This document shows positions 24,551 to 36,194 of a DNA stretch of 64,000 nucleotides, piece by piece (the stretch's first letter is position 1; each line of letters starts with the position of its first letter). The stretch is taken from positions 692,652 through 756,651 of the forward strand of contig VZTJ01005217.1 of assembly GCA_013397795.1 (NCBI GenBank), in the 5' to 3' direction. A program made the position numbers and the translations under genes. The stretch comes from Orthonyx spaldingii. Taxonomy: Eukaryota > Chordata > Aves > Passeriformes > Orthonychidae. Below the pieces are notes generated by a model. It made no database searches, was not told where the DNA came from, and was given only the letters and a program-made list of their open reading frames with translations.

Positions 24551-25495
24551 GTAACATGCCACAAATTGTGTATATTTTATACATTTGTTCATAATTTCTC
24601 TCTTGGTCAAGTGTTCATAAGTGTTCATCCTGTGTAAATTGCAAACTGCTGGAATAACTCAAGTGAGGAGCCTAGCTTGAATATTTCCTTAAGCTGCCAG
24701 AAACATGGAAAAAAGCCTCTTTTTACTGGAACTATCAGATATATTTAGTTAACCCTTGCAGCTGTTGGAAATAGTTAATCCTAGGCACAACAATAATATT
24801 GCCTCCCAGGATATATTCAAGCCAGTAGTGGGTGTTTGGGTTGTATGTTTTCCAAGACTGGGACTATACAGAGAATGTCTTTGTGCCACCTGAGCCTGAC
24901 TGCAAGGGGAGCTCCCAGTAGACAATTTCAGCTGAATATTTGCTGAAACTTGAGCTTGGAGGCTTAGGCTGGCAAGATTTAAACCTCCTGTGGAGCAGTG
25001 AGTGGATTATGCACATTGTGGGTGTCAGGCCTCTAGTGTTTGGGGCAGTGAAATCACAGCCATTGGAGGAAGGATAGAGCTTTTAATTAATTCTCTAGCT
25101 CCCTCTAAGTTACCTTTCAGCCCACAGGGTCTTGACACACAGAATAAGGTATTTAGGGGGTGAAATAATGCCTGTGGCAGCAAAGGCATTATAGCTTGTA
25201 AGTATTATGTGCTCTGGAACATACAGGGGCACTGTTCACATATCTATTCTGTGTGGTTGTCTTTTCATACAGGTGTATACACACTGCTCAAGGAGCGTTT
25301 AGTGCCAATACTTACCTACTGATGGCCTTGTTAATACCGATAAAATTTAAGAAATTATTTTGACACATAGTCAGGGCTAAACCCTTTTGCAAAACTCTAG
25401 TTTGTACTAAAGCAGCTCTCTACATTGAACTTCTGCCTGCCCTTCAAAACTTCCTTTTTAAAATTTTTCCTGTTTTGTTTTTCTTTTTGTCTTAG

Positions 25496-25661
25496 GAGAT
25501 ACACCAGAAAATTCTGCAACAAGAACACCTTGTGGCATTACTTCAGGAGGAGACTGACTGTCCTGATGTGGATGAATTGAATAAGCAGCTTAAATGTGTC
25601 ACTGATTTATTTAATAACAAGAAACATGTGCTTCAAGATCACTTTATTGGTGTTCTGAATC
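25496..25661 (+). CDS. SYNE2: SYNE2 exon 24 (166 nt)
   Basis: Acceptor TTTTTGTCTTAG, donor ATC|GTAAGT. EIHQKILQQEHLVALLQEE and CVTDLFNNKKHVLQDHF align with human EIQQQILQQKHSMILLENQ and SVSDLFNTKKSVLQDHF. It leaves one base of Arg. The next intron (754 nt) holds nothing recognised. Confidence 0.96.
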
Positions 25662-26415
25662 GTAAGTGAACACAGTTCATGATCATTTACCTTTACAGGT
25701 TTGCATTGACCACCACAATGACTTAAAGGTTATGCAGTTGTAATTGGTTAAGTGTCTGAAACTGCTTTGATATCTCAGATTGCCTCAGGGTTCTGAACAA
25801 GATAAAGATTTGGAGAGAAATGGCTTTTGATCCCAACAAACCACTCAGTCTGAATCAAAGTATTTTGTTTCTTAGTTTTGCATTTAAATAAATAGATAAA
25901 AGGAGCATAGAGCATAATTCAGGAACAAATGTCAGAGTATTTAATTTTAAAATACAGAAATCCAGTATTTTAATTTTTTTCCAGTTTTTTTTTTATTTAA
26001 AGCTAATTATAAGAATAAATAGTGTTATTACTCTTCGCTTTAAGCAGACACAGGATTATGGAAGTGGGAAATTCTCAAAGACAGCCTCATGTCTTCAAAT
26101 GTTTTTTAAATAGTATTAATTTATGGGGAAATGAGAGAAGTTTCCATAGGCTATTCCAGGTCTTGTTTCCCCAAACTGCTGTGGATAACAGACTGTCTGT
26201 TTCTAGAGAACAGGTGTGTTGATTGTCAGCTAAAGTTGGGTAAAACAAAATAAGAGCTGCAGCATTTTCAGTCACATGTTCTGTAGTAAAAAGCAACCTT
26301 TGACAGTAACACTGATAAATATAATTGTAAATTGTCTGAAATTTTACAGTTAATTAGGATTTTCTTCTACAGAATGCAATTAATGAAAAAAATTGGAACA
26401 TACCTTTTTTTTCAG

Positions 26416-26528
26416 GTCACTGCAAGAATTTTAATGACTGGTTCAGCAGCACTCAGCTGTCTCTGAAGGACTGCTTTGACCTTTCAGAAACAAAACCCAT
26501 ACTGGAAGAAAGACTACAGAGGTTAAAG
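26416..26528 (+). CDS. SYNE2: SYNE2 exon 25 (113 nt)
   Basis: Acceptor TTTTTTTTCAG, donor AAG|GTAAAG. HCKNFNDWFSSTQLSLKDCF aligns with human QCKNFNDWFSNIKVNLKECF. It ends in phase 0. The next intron (771 nt) is featureless to me. Confidence 0.96.
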
Positions 26529-27299
26529 GTAAAGTATTAAAATACTGTAATTTCTAAAGCTGATTGTTCTTGCAATGTTGTTCTTTTTACCCATGAGACT
26601 ATTCTTGGGACTGAATTCAACTGCAGTGGTTTTATAACTCGAGGCTGAAAGAATGTCTCATGTAACTTAAAGCATTAGGAAAATAAGGGCAATGAAAATA
26701 AAACTCAATTGAAATGAAATGTCATTGTTCAGGTTCAGACAACTTGGGCAAGTGAGAGGACAGTAGTTAATGAAAGTCAGTGGACCTTGACCAAATACTT
26801 CAGTGTGCAAGGCTGCAGAAAGTCAAATATGTAGAGAGTAGCACGAAAATCTGACTCCCAATGGACTCACATGTGAAAAATTTCCATTTGATTTGTTGTA
26901 GCCAGATCTTCTCTCCAAGTCAGACAGAATGAACAGAAAACAGATGGAAAAGCCACAACATCTGCAAGAATCAATCACAGTTAAGCAGCAGAAGGAGATA
27001 GAATGATGTCAGTGCTAGATTTGAATGCTGCTTGCCTGTTTCTGTGTGTACCAGTACTGTAGAGAAGAGAAAACAAGTCATCAACTCCACTTTGTCTTTA
27101 TTTTACAAACAGCAACTCTTCCATTTACATGTGGAATAGTTAGCAAACTGTGAATTAGCATATATTCCTTTTCAGGAACTGAAATTGCTAGAAAATATAC
27201 TAGTGGGGATAACAGGAGTTGTAAAGCTCTTGTAACATAAATATCTATTACATTACAGCAAATTTGATAAATGCATCTTGTGTTTGTGTTCTTTTTCAG

Positions 27300-27502
27300 C
27301 ACTTCTTAACATCTGAAGGCCGAGATAGAGACATCCAAGAGGTTAAAGCTTTATTGAATAAAGTGAAGCCTTACTTGCCCAAAGCAAGCATTAACCACCT
27401 CAGCAGTCGTGTGAGGGATCAGGAGGCAGAACTACAAAGGTTGGTCTCCAAATGTCAGAAGCGGGAGAAGGAACTTGGAGCCTCTCTCCAGCAGCTCAGC
27501 AG
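27300..27502 (+). CDS. SYNE2: SYNE2 exon 26 (203 nt)
   Basis: Acceptor TTCTTTTTCAG, donor GCAG|GTAGGG. FLTSEGRDRDIQEVKALLNK and REKELGASLQQL match human FLTLEGRNSKIKQVDSVLKH and RAKELEDSLQQL. It leaves two bases of Ser. The next intron is 358 nt with nothing recognised. Confidence 0.96.
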
Positions 27503-27860
27503 GTAGGGAGCTAATCTTGTGTCTGACATTTTATCACAACTGGTATAAAATGATTCATTCTTAAACAGCCATAGGGAATGGCAAGCAACCCTTCTTCTTA
27601 TAAAAGATGATATTTTAATCAAGTGTTTTGTTGTATGTTTCATGTGGGGTTTTTTTTCAATTTCACAGCAGACCTGTACGGAAACTACTGACAATTTCAG
27701 TGACATGAATGGAGATAGTTACAACTAAGCTTGTGTTTAAAATTTTGCTTGATCAGATGCAGTATTTAGGTTACTTTTTCAGCAAAACACTGCTGCCAGC
27801 AGGTTTTAGCCATGTAATGCCTCTTATTTTGACCTGAGTCTGTATTTATACCTCCTTTAG

Positions 27861-27980
27861 CCTCGAAGAAAGCAGCATGGCCTTGGAAGAATGGCTCTCT
27901 ACTCAGGAGGAAAAAGTAAAAGAGATCAATAAAGATGATACAGATCTTGAAAACATCTATAAAACACTATTAATGCAGAG
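27861..27980 (+). CDS. SYNE2: SYNE2 exon 27 (120 nt)
   Basis: Acceptor TACCTCCTTTAG, donor AGAG|GTATTG. A symmetric exon in phase 2 (40 codons' worth). MALEEWLSTQEEKVKEI parallels human RNLRKWLTNQEEKWKGM, with the conserved Trp. The following intron is only 104 nt and T-rich. Confidence 0.94.
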
Positions 27981-28084
27981 GTATTGGGCTTTTTGCTCTC
28001 TGTATAAGAACTGTCCTCTAAACAAGATTGTTCCATGTTGTTGCAACAAATAGATGTTGATTCATTTTTTTTTATTATTTTTAG

Positions 28085-28373
28085 GAAACTATTTGACTCC
28101 TTGGCTCAGCTAGCAAATTCCTTGAGGGAGGCTGGGCTGACAGAATATGAAACCCTTTCAGAGGCCAGTAATCTTATTAGTAGGTACCACGCACTGATAA
28201 CACGTGTAAGTGAAATGGCAGGGAATTCTGAGAGACTTCCAGTGGAAGGGCAAAACTTTGAAGACCTTGCCCAGGATGCTGCTTGCTGGATCAAAAAGCT
28301 TGAGGAGGCTCTTAATAAAATGAGTTCAGAAGAAAGTGAGTTGCCATCAGACGAAAGGATTAATCAGATAAAG
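28085..28373 (+). CDS. SYNE2: SYNE2 exon 28 (289 nt)
   Basis: Acceptor TTATTTTTAG, donor AAG|GTACTG. FDSLAQLANSLREAGLTEYE and NFEDLAQDAACWIKKLEEAL align with human FESVAQLNNSLKEYGFTEEE and SFNDLAHDVIHWIKEIKESL, close to one full spectrin repeat. It ends in phase 0. The next intron is 368 nt with nothing recognised. Confidence 0.96.
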
Positions 28374-28741
28374 GTACTGTGTTAAATATATTCCTTTTTC
28401 ACCTCCCAGCTCAAGCTCATACCAGGGGAATGCTTGATGAGTCAGTACCTCCTGAAAGATACTGTCACTGCTCATGGCCTGTAGTTTTGTCATTTGAGCC
28501 CTTTTTTTTTAGTTGTCAGCACAATATGGGTCTTGTTAGTAGAAAATAATTAATAAATCAGCTTAATTATCCCAGACTTTGAAAATTAGATGATCTATCT
28601 GTTTTTGTGTCAGTTATGTAATATATTGGAAGAAGACTTCTGTTGTCTTGAACAGCAGTGTGAAAAGTATGAAATAATACCTTTTATTTTGTAACCAAAA
28701 TTAGTTGTATTTGCACTGTTTCTGCTTCTTGTTTATTACAG

Positions 28742-28911
28742 GAAATCACAACTCTCAGAGACGAAGGTGAGGCCAAAATACAGAGCATGGTCGCTCTAGG
28801 AGAAACTGTATTGAGAAACGAGAAAAATAAGAAGCCAGAGGTTCAGCAGACTATTTCTGAACTCCAGAAAAAGTGGGAAAACATCTGTCAGCTGGCCACT
28901 GAATACAGCAG
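28742..28911 (+). CDS. SYNE2: SYNE2 exon 29 (170 nt)
   Basis: Acceptor GTTTATTACAG, donor GCAG|GTAATG. EITTLRDEGEAKIQSMVAL and VQQTISELQKKWENICQLA correspond to human EIILLKPEGDARIETIMKQ and VQKTLTDISNQWDNTLHLA. It leaves two bases of Ser. The next intron (28912-30260, 1,349 nt) is unique-looking. Confidence 0.95.
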
Positions 28912-30260
28912 GTAATGTAGAATTTGCCAAGAGGCAGAAGAGATCACTTACTGCTATATTGACTTTTCTCTTCTTGCTGCTCCAGTTCGATTAAATTTCT
29001 GTTCATTGGGAGCAGAATGAGATACCTGCAGAAGTACTTGTATTTTTGCAGATTTGTGGAGGGACACAGTTTAGCCTGAATGGTCAGGTGGGGAATAGCC
29101 AGAGATACTTTCTGCTGTGGCCATGAATAGCCAGAGAATCTTCTGTTGCCTTCTGTTATTGTTGAGCTCTCAGTAAAAACAGCCCAAGAGGCTCAGGAAG
29201 ATGGAGCAGTGGCTGTGTTGGATCCAGCACAGCAGAATGCAGAGCATCCTCTTCACACTGTTAAAGGCAGGAGAGGAGGTGCTCTGCATGCCTGAAGAGA
29301 TGCTCAGGCCCATGCAGAATCAGGCTGGTGAACAGCAGATGCACCACAGGAACAGCAGCAGTGAGGAGCTGGAACAGGGAACTTAAAGCAAGAGCACTTC
29401 ACGTGTGCGAGGTTGTGCTTTGTTCATCTGCCAAAAAATATGAATCTTGAGGGGCAAAACCCAAAACAATGAAGCTTCGCTTTTGTCCTCAATTATCCTG
29501 CTGTACTTTACAGAATTATATCCAGACTATTTATTTGGATTTGTTTGTGTGGGATCATGCTTTCAAATGTTGGCATTTAAGTTCCATCTGGAAGATATCT
29601 GAGCTCCGTCACTAAATGTGAACATACAAATGTTACTTATGTCTCATTGCTTACTTCCTGTGGACAAATGCAACCTGTTCAGCTGCAGCAGATCAGCATC
29701 TCCATGCTTGTAAAGCACACAAAGAGAAATCCATTGTAAGGGCTAGGAAAGTAATCACTGGATTATTATTACTGACATACCCCATATTGCATGTGCTGGT
29801 TTTGTTGTCTGTATCTCTAAAACACTCCCCTGCCTAACTGAATGTGATGTGTATCTTCTACAGAACATTCCCTTTCAGGAGGCTGTCATGGGAAGTCAAG
29901 GAAAGCAGATCCATAACCATATTGTAGTTTTTTTAAACAGAATTTCTGCTGCAGTGGAAAGCAGAAAAAATACAGAGCATGAGCATCACATCTCAGATGC
30001 TAGAAACTGTGGGTTTATAGGTTAAGGTTTAAGAGGCTTAGTCTTTTGTCCTGCATTTAAGTCCAGTTAATCTACAATAACTTCAGTATGTTTCATCACC
30101 TTGAAAACTCCAGTCTGATCAGTAATCTAAAATCTGGAGAAAAAAGTACTCAGCACACTCAACGTGGTTCTAATGGTTGACTTGTTCACACTTTGACATT
30201 TTCTAGGTAATCAATACATTTGTTTTTTAAATATTATTAAACACAGCATTTTTTTCTTAG

Positions 30261-30570
30261 CCCTCAAGAGCAACTTCAGTGCAACAGGGAGCAATATGAG
30301 CAAAGCAAAGAAGATCTGAGATGGGCTCTAATGGAACTGGAGAAACAGCAGCAGGAGATCTTTGCCCTTCAGTCTGGTTTGGAGGAGAAGCAAGCTCAGC
30401 TGGCAAACTATGCTGACCTCCTGCAGAAAACAGAAGACTTAACTTCCCAATTTAGCAGATTGAAAAGCCAGAAAGAGCATCTACAGGGCCACACTGTCGA
30501 TCCCTGCTTCACAGAGGCAGAATGGTCGGAATTAAAACACCAACATGAAAATCTGCTCAGCCAGCTCCAG
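30261..30570 (+). CDS. SYNE2: SYNE2 exon 30 (310 nt)
   Basis: Acceptor TTTTTTCTTAG; donor CAG|GTTGGG is below consensus at +3 and +4. LRWALMELEKQQQEIFALQS and GLEEKQAQLANYADLL align with human LRLMLIELKKKQEAGFALQH and GLQEKKAQLKIYKKFL. It ends in phase 0. The next intron (684 nt) contains a 171-codon antisense ORF (see findings). Confidence 0.95.
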
Positions 30571-31254
30571 GTTGGGACCTCACTCTCTTTCCTTTCCTGT
30601 TGGCTGCAGTTCTCACTGTTCAGCTGTGGTGTCATTCAGGTGGGAAGGTGATGGGTAAAGCTGGGAGTGAAAGAAGTTCCTCTGAAAAAGGGCAAGGAAT
30701 TTCTCCCTCTTTCTCTAAAGTATAAATATTGAAACAAATGAGACCAAAGTAAATGTGAGGTACGTTTTGTACCTGTATAAACAGATTTGAATAGCTATAA
30801 TACGATGCATTTGTTCTTACATTCTTCAAGTCCCACAGTAGGTTTTCTTCCTTTTGGAAGGATGAATTTGGAAGACATAAAGGTTCTTTCCCAGCATCTT
30901 GCTTGTTCTTGGTTTCACCCGATGTAGTGCAAATTGCATTTGTCCCCTGGTGGCATTCTGCCTCTAATGTTTCATCCATTTTAATAGAGAAGATCCTTTT
31001 TAGAAGTACAGTCTTATGAAATGCCAACCCTTCTGCTTCCTGCTGTTCATAAAAATTTTGTTCATGATGAAGTCCGTGATGTGCTGTGAAGAGAGCAAGA
31101 TGGTTTGTGGTTAACCTGTGGTTAGCCAGATATTTTATGGGAAACAAGCAAGTTTTTTTTGTGCTGGTGAGGTCTGGAAAAGCTGTAAGTCTGTGGATGA
31201 TTATGTTTGTTTGAGGTAATGGTGGAGTAATCCTAGAAACTCCTTGGTTTCTAG

Positions 31255-31413
31255 ACCATCATGCAGACATTGGAAGGCCCTGTTCAAGAACACCAGCAGG
31301 TTCAGGATGTGGTAACAGGCCTGAGCACTGAGCTGAAAACTGTCTCTGAGGAGCTTGCTGAGTGTGATGGTCCGGCAGTGGAACAACCATCAGCTGAGCA
31401 GTTGAAATCACAG
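31255..31413 (+). CDS. SYNE2: SYNE2 exon 31 (159 nt)
   Basis: Acceptor TTGGTTTCTAG, donor CAG|GTATGT; 53 codons, phase 0/0. TLEGPVQEHQQVQDVVTGLS aligns with human NLDGHVREHDSYQVCVTDLN. The next intron (844 nt) holds nothing recognised. Confidence 0.93.
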
Positions 31414-32257
31414 GTATGTTGCAGTTTCTGCATCATGGAGGCCCTCACGTTTGTAAAAGAGAACTGTTAGTGGCATCAAACTGAAAAGCTATAAAACCTT
31501 CTAAAATAAAAAGTATGTAATGTTCCTATTATCAAGGTAATTGTAGGACTTAAATCACTCTTAATGAGCTCAGGGGACCTTTACTGTTGGCTGAACTGAA
31601 GGTTCAGGAGGAATTGTCCTAGCTCAAGCACACAGGCTTCTTCGGTTTGGTTGGTGGGGATTTTTTTCCTCTCAGGGCGTAATGAGATCACTAAATTTGG
31701 TGTTAGTTAAGTGTCTTTAAATTAGCCAATGTGGAAAGCTTAGGAAAATGTCAGTGAGCCAAGCTGAGTTCTAAGAAGTGTCCTTCATGCATAAGTAGAC
31801 TTTGTTTTGCACTTTGGCAAAATCGAAATCAGTCGTGTAGCTGTGAGCATAGAGAGCTGCTGGAGGCTGAAATCATAGCTCAGATATAGATCACTGCAAT
31901 TCCCTATCCTTCAGAACTTGCTAAACCTCTGAGAAGGAAAAAGGAATAGGAGAGAAGGCAAGAGGAGAATTATTTGTTGAGAATTTGGAAGGATCATCAT
32001 GTACCACCCAGTGTGCTGAGGGATTATTTTATCACTGTAAGGATTATAGCTTCAGGTGTTCTCTGCATAAAAAGGGCTGACATAATTACTGGTTTACTAT
32101 TTGACTTTCCACAGCAAATAGGTCTGCATGTACCTTCCAACACTTTGTTATTGTTGACAACAAGCTTTTATGATTTTAGGGATTGACTTTAGATCTTAAC
32201 ATTAGGTTTACTGAGTGAAGATACTTTTCAAATAAAATGTTTTCTTCCTGTTTAAAG

Positions 32258-32614
32258 GAACAACAGGAACCTCTTAGTCAATGTGAAGACACAGCAAAGA
32301 AAAGTTTGGTTTTAGCAGAAACTGTTAAACAAAACACCTCTTCATCAGAACAGAAGTTTATTAAGGATGATATTGAAACACTTCAGAGTGAACACAAAAG
32401 TCTGGAAGAAAGACTTGAAAATGTCAAGCAAAAGAAGGAAAATATTTTCAGTGAAGCCCTTGAGTTAAAAGATGAGTTTGGTAATGAAATACGAAAGGAA
32501 GATAAGGCAGATACAATACTGAAGAGAGAGACACAGATCACTTGTGATACTCGAATCTCTGCCGAGGAGACCCCCACAGCAGTGGAGCTGAAGGAGCCTC
32601 TGGAAATGTGTGAT
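32258..32614 (+). CDS. SYNE2: SYNE2 exon 32 (357 nt): rod end, linker begins
   Basis: Acceptor CCTGTTTAAAG, donor GAT|GTGAGC; 119 codons, phase 0/0. The first half is coiled coil, with ETVKQNTSSSEQKFIKDDIE against human KSVKQNTSSVGQKIIKDDIK. The second half is charged linker; KRETQITCDTRISAEETPTA appears to align with human GREKQATSDVQESTQESAA. The next intron (484 nt) shows nothing recognised. Confidence 0.94.
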
Positions 32615-33098
32615 GTGAGCTTATTTGTTGATGGTAACAACAATGGAAAACGGGCTAAAGAGGCATCTCTGTCAAATGTCTTCTGTGTATCACATCCTTA
32701 ATGTCACTGAAATTAAGCTTCCTGTAAATACAAGTGTATAAATCAAAGAAGTGGAAGGAGCTCTCATAACTTGTGATAACAAGCCAATAACATGTATTCA
32801 GAACAGCAGTTTTCCATTTGAATACAACCTGCATGTAACTTTCTCTTGCCACTAATTAGAGCAGGTATCCTTGGTCAGGATACAGGGAGAAGGAGTAGAG
32901 ATGGGAAAATTGCAGCTACACCTCTGCCAAAGAGCTTTGAGAGCTTCTCTTAAACCAGTGAGACTTGTTCAGAACTGCAGCACAGTGTTTGTCCTGTTTG
33001 TTTTTCGAGAGAATAATTTTTACCCTTCAGAGATTCAATGTTAAAATAAAATGTTTATGGTAACAGAAGCAGATTTTATGTTCTATCACTTCTCTTAG

Positions 33099-33233
33099 GG
33101 TCAAGATGTAAATGGAAATATGTCAGAGAAAGAGAAGCAGAATGCTCCAGTTTTGGAGGAAAGCAGTGTATTGTCAGACAGCCCATTACAGGATATCCAT
33201 CACAGCAAGGAGAGATTGGGGCAGGCTGTTCAG
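33099..33233 (+). CDS. SYNE2: SYNE2 exon 33 (135 nt), acidic insert part 1
   Basis: Acceptor ACTTCTCTTAG, donor CAG|GTACCT; 45 codons, phase 0/0. The peptide is polar (Ser, Glu, Gln, Asp) with no heptad pattern; it includes APVLEESSVLSDSPLQD. I recall no human counterpart: exon 32 and exon 36 would align with adjoining human residues without it. It is supported by good splice sites, preserved frame and an open frame, but not by direct homology. The role is probably a flexible linker; that is inference. Confidence 0.8.
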
Positions 33234-33488
33234 GTACCTGACAAATGTGTTTTAATATCTGTCAGTGTATGGGTGTGTGTGTGTGTCTGTGTTCATTAGA
33301 GATCCATGTGCAATTCCTTAACGTTTGTTGTCTCACAGAGGCATGTTTTTCTTATCTGATGAGAGGAATGACAAATTATGTTTCCTCCAAATCGTCCCCT
33401 CAGCCTTGCTCATGTGAAGAGTGCAAGAGATCAAAGTGATGGTCTCTGCAGACTCCCATGATGCAAAATCAGCCATGTACCTGTGATT

Positions 33489-33650
33489 TCATAAAATTGT
33501 GGAATCACAAAATGGTTTGGCTTGGAAAGGATGTTCAAGTTCATCTACTTCTAACCCCCTGCCATGGGCAGGGACACCTTCCACTAGACCAGGTTGCTCA
33601 GAGCCCCATCCAGCCTGGCCTTATACACTTCCAGGGATGGGAATTCAACA
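33489..33650 (-). mobile_element. CR1 LINE 3'-end fragment
   Basis: The sequence begins with degraded CATAGAAT-type 8-mers (CATAAAAT, TCACAAAAT) and continues GGTTTGGCTTGGAAAGG, then CCCCTGCCATGGGCAGGGAC and CCAGGTTGCTCAGAGCCCC, the well-known avian CR1 3' untranslated region read from its end. The terminus on the left puts the element on the minus strand. It lies in intron 33 (33234-34194, 961 nt), which also has a short GT run at about 33272-33286 and nothing else recognised. Confidence 0.92.
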
Positions 33651-34194
33651 GGTTTCATCCTTGTAAGTAATGGGAGGTCACTAGCCTGGAACTGCTGATT
33701 ATTATGGGACCTCAGGATATTGATGCTGTAAATGACTTGTGAAAATGTAAATATGTGCAAAGCTGAGGGAATGATTTGGAGTACTCCCTCATTGACCTGA
33801 CCATGGAGAAGTAAGAGTATCTGGGAGAGATGACCATCAAAATATCACAGTGGAAACTGTCCATACTGGGATTCCTGGAGAAGGGGCTAGATCAATAGTT
33901 ACAAAATATCTCTAATCAAAAACTTATATAACCATATTAAAAATCATATGAGCACTTACTCCTGTTTACTCTGTTGTGAAACTGTTTCAGAATGGTTAAA
34001 GTCCCAAAATGGCAAACTGATCTGACCAGGGGTTTCCAAGGCACTCTGGGTTTGGGTTACCTCAGCCTTTTCCTTCATTGTTCAATTAAACTGAAGATAG
34101 AGTAGACAGATTGTGGAGTGAGAAGTTTCTTAGCAAACTTAAATTTTGTACTGTGACTTCTACTGATTGTAAACATTTGTGTTTTTCAAATCAG

Positions 34195-34356
34195 GGGGAG
34201 TCTGATAAGGAAAGCCCAGATTTGGACAAATGTGACAAGGTCCAAGAGGATGTTCTGGACAGTGCAGTTCTGGGTGGTGAAGCAGAACTGGAAAGACATC
34301 AGGATGGTGTTGGTATTGAAGGTGATGAATCTAGGAAAAAAACCCATCCAGCACAG
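34195..34356 (+). CDS. SYNE2: SYNE2 exon 34 (162 nt), acidic insert part 2
   Basis: Acceptor TTTTTCAAATCAG, donor CAG|GTAACT; 54 codons, phase 0/0. It is strongly acidic: ESDKESPDLDKCDKVQEDVL and GIEGDESRKK. It has no helix-repeat pattern and no human counterpart that I recall. It shares a VLDSAVL core with VLEESSVL of exon 33 and VLESAA of exon 35, at similar distances from the exon start in exons 33 and 34. Confidence 0.8.
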
Positions 34357-34734
34357 GTAACTGGACATGAGATTACACCAGAGGGGTCGAATTTGAGGGT
34401 ATATGTATCCAGTTTAGTTGCAGTGGGGATGATACTACTAATAAATGAGTAAGAAAAGCCTCAAGTTTACACTGAGCTAATTTGGTCTGATGTGATGCTT
34501 AGTATGTGGTAACTCGCTTAATTCTTTCCTGTACATTTAAAATTAGTATAGAGGGAGGTCTTTTTCACTAGTGGTTTGCTGAGGATATCTCATTCCAAGG
34601 GATATTGCATTCCAAGTCACCTGGATATGTTGTGAAATCTCCTGACCATTTTGCCTGAATACTGTTGTGCTTGACTTGCTTTCATTTATATAGATTTTTA
34701 TTTACATATTTACTTTGCATGTGTGAGGCTGCAT

Positions 34735-34870
34735 TTGAAATGCTGTGTCCTGTGTGGTGCACCTTGGGACAAGGGGAATTTTGACACCAGAGCAGTGTTC
34801 AGGAGCTGGAGCCATAATGAGTGGAAAGAGGCCAAGTGCCTGTTGGAGATGAAAAGGCTGACAGGGGTCT
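34735..34870 (+). mobile_element. Degraded CR1-like LINE fragment
   Basis: CATTTGAAATGCTGTGTCCT followed by a CAGGAGCTGGAG...GGCCAA...GAAAAGGCTGA pattern matches the segment just after the CR1 reverse transcriptase, where copies read tgctgtgtccagttctgggc and so on. Divergence is high. It lies in intron 34 (34357-35402, 1,046 nt), whose rest is unrecognised apart from a G8 run near 34898. Confidence 0.5.
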
Positions 34871-35402
34871 CGTTGCTGTCATCACCCCCCTGAAGAGGGG
34901 GGGGTTTTATACAGCCAGACTCTTCTCACAATTTCAGTTTTACCAGACTGTGTGAGATACTGAAACCTATATCCAGCAAAACTCCAGGTTACCCACAGGA
35001 CTGTCCTGCCTGGGTGTCTAACCAGACATTCTCTGTCTACAGTACAAGTCCTCAGGAAAAAACTAAACCTTTTAAAGAATGCATTCAAGACTGTGTCCAG
35101 GAGCACACAATTCAAGGTGCCTGCTTAGAATAATGAAACATGCACAGTGTAGGTCAGAGTATGAACACTAGAGATTTTTCTAAAAATTCATAACAAAATT
35201 ACAGCACTGCTTCCTGTAAGTGGTTTCCTTTGCCATAACCTTGCCCACATTAAATTATGAGATGTAATTGTGGTTTTCCTCATCTACCTATAATTACGGG
35301 CTTCATAACTTTCTCATCTCAAGCACTGTAATTACTACTCAGCAGATTTGATTAGAGCATTTTGATTACTGGTTTCTTTTATTTTTCTTACACCAAAAGC
35401 AG

Positions 35403-35546
35403 AAACCTAGTGATGTCAAGAATCAATCCTACAGAGAAGATGGGGGGCAGGTTCAACAGAAGCCGTGCCAGAAAGGTCAAGTCCTGGAATCTGCAGCAGC
35501 TGAGAAAGATGCTCTGGGATCTAATCCCCCAGTTCCTGCAGATGAG
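35403..35546 (+). CDS. SYNE2: SYNE2 exon 35 (144 nt), acidic insert part 3
   Basis: The acceptor has a T-rich tract, then ACACCAAAAGCAG; donor GAG|GTAAAC. 48 codons, phase 0/0. It encodes KPSDVKNQSYREDGGQVQQK and a Pro-rich end, NPPVPADE. It is polar, without heptads. Like exons 33 and 34 it is in frame, symmetric and lacks a human match. It is the least certain of the three, because the acceptor's pyrimidine tract is separated from the AG. Confidence 0.72.
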
Positions 35547-36194
35547 GTAAACCACAGTCTGTTATTTAAAGTGAAATTTGCCAGTTGTTCAATTTTTGTT
35601 TCCACATGGGCCTCAGCTGAAGTTGTTTTTAAAGAAGAGACAATTACATCAAAATCAAACCATTGTGTGTAGTTCTTACTTATGTCCATGATTTAAGTTT
35701 TGAACTTCATCCAAGTACTTACCACATCATAGTTTTCTGTGGATCTGTTCAAAAGAGGGTTCACCCTGGTTTTTAGAGCCATCATAATCAGTCTCTTCAT
35801 GATATTTAGAGTTACTCTTCAAATTGTTAGTCAGCACATCTTCTTTCCATGTTATTATAGTTAGTTGTGATAGTTTTTCCATCATAAGAAGGGCAGATCA
35901 GAAAACTGAATCCAGCGTAAGAAAATAAATGAAATAAAGTAGAGGAAGGAGAAGGGATTCAAGCTGAATTAATGACAAGGTGCATTAGTATAGTAATTTA
36001 GTAAGTCTACTCTTCTTTAAGAGTAAAGGAGTTACATAACAAGTGCCCTGTGACTGGTGATCTTGAACACCACATTCTTGAACTGGAGGTAGAGCTAGAT
36101 CTAATCTTCAGAAATGATCTATAGGCAGGTCCACAGCTGGCCTGTCCCTGGGCAGGTCTTACCTGGGACGTGCACATCTCCTGTAACTGGAAAC

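Noticed and set aside
33458..33670. 70-codon ORF
   Set aside because: It is translation of the CR1 3' untranslated segment at 33489-33650, not a gene.
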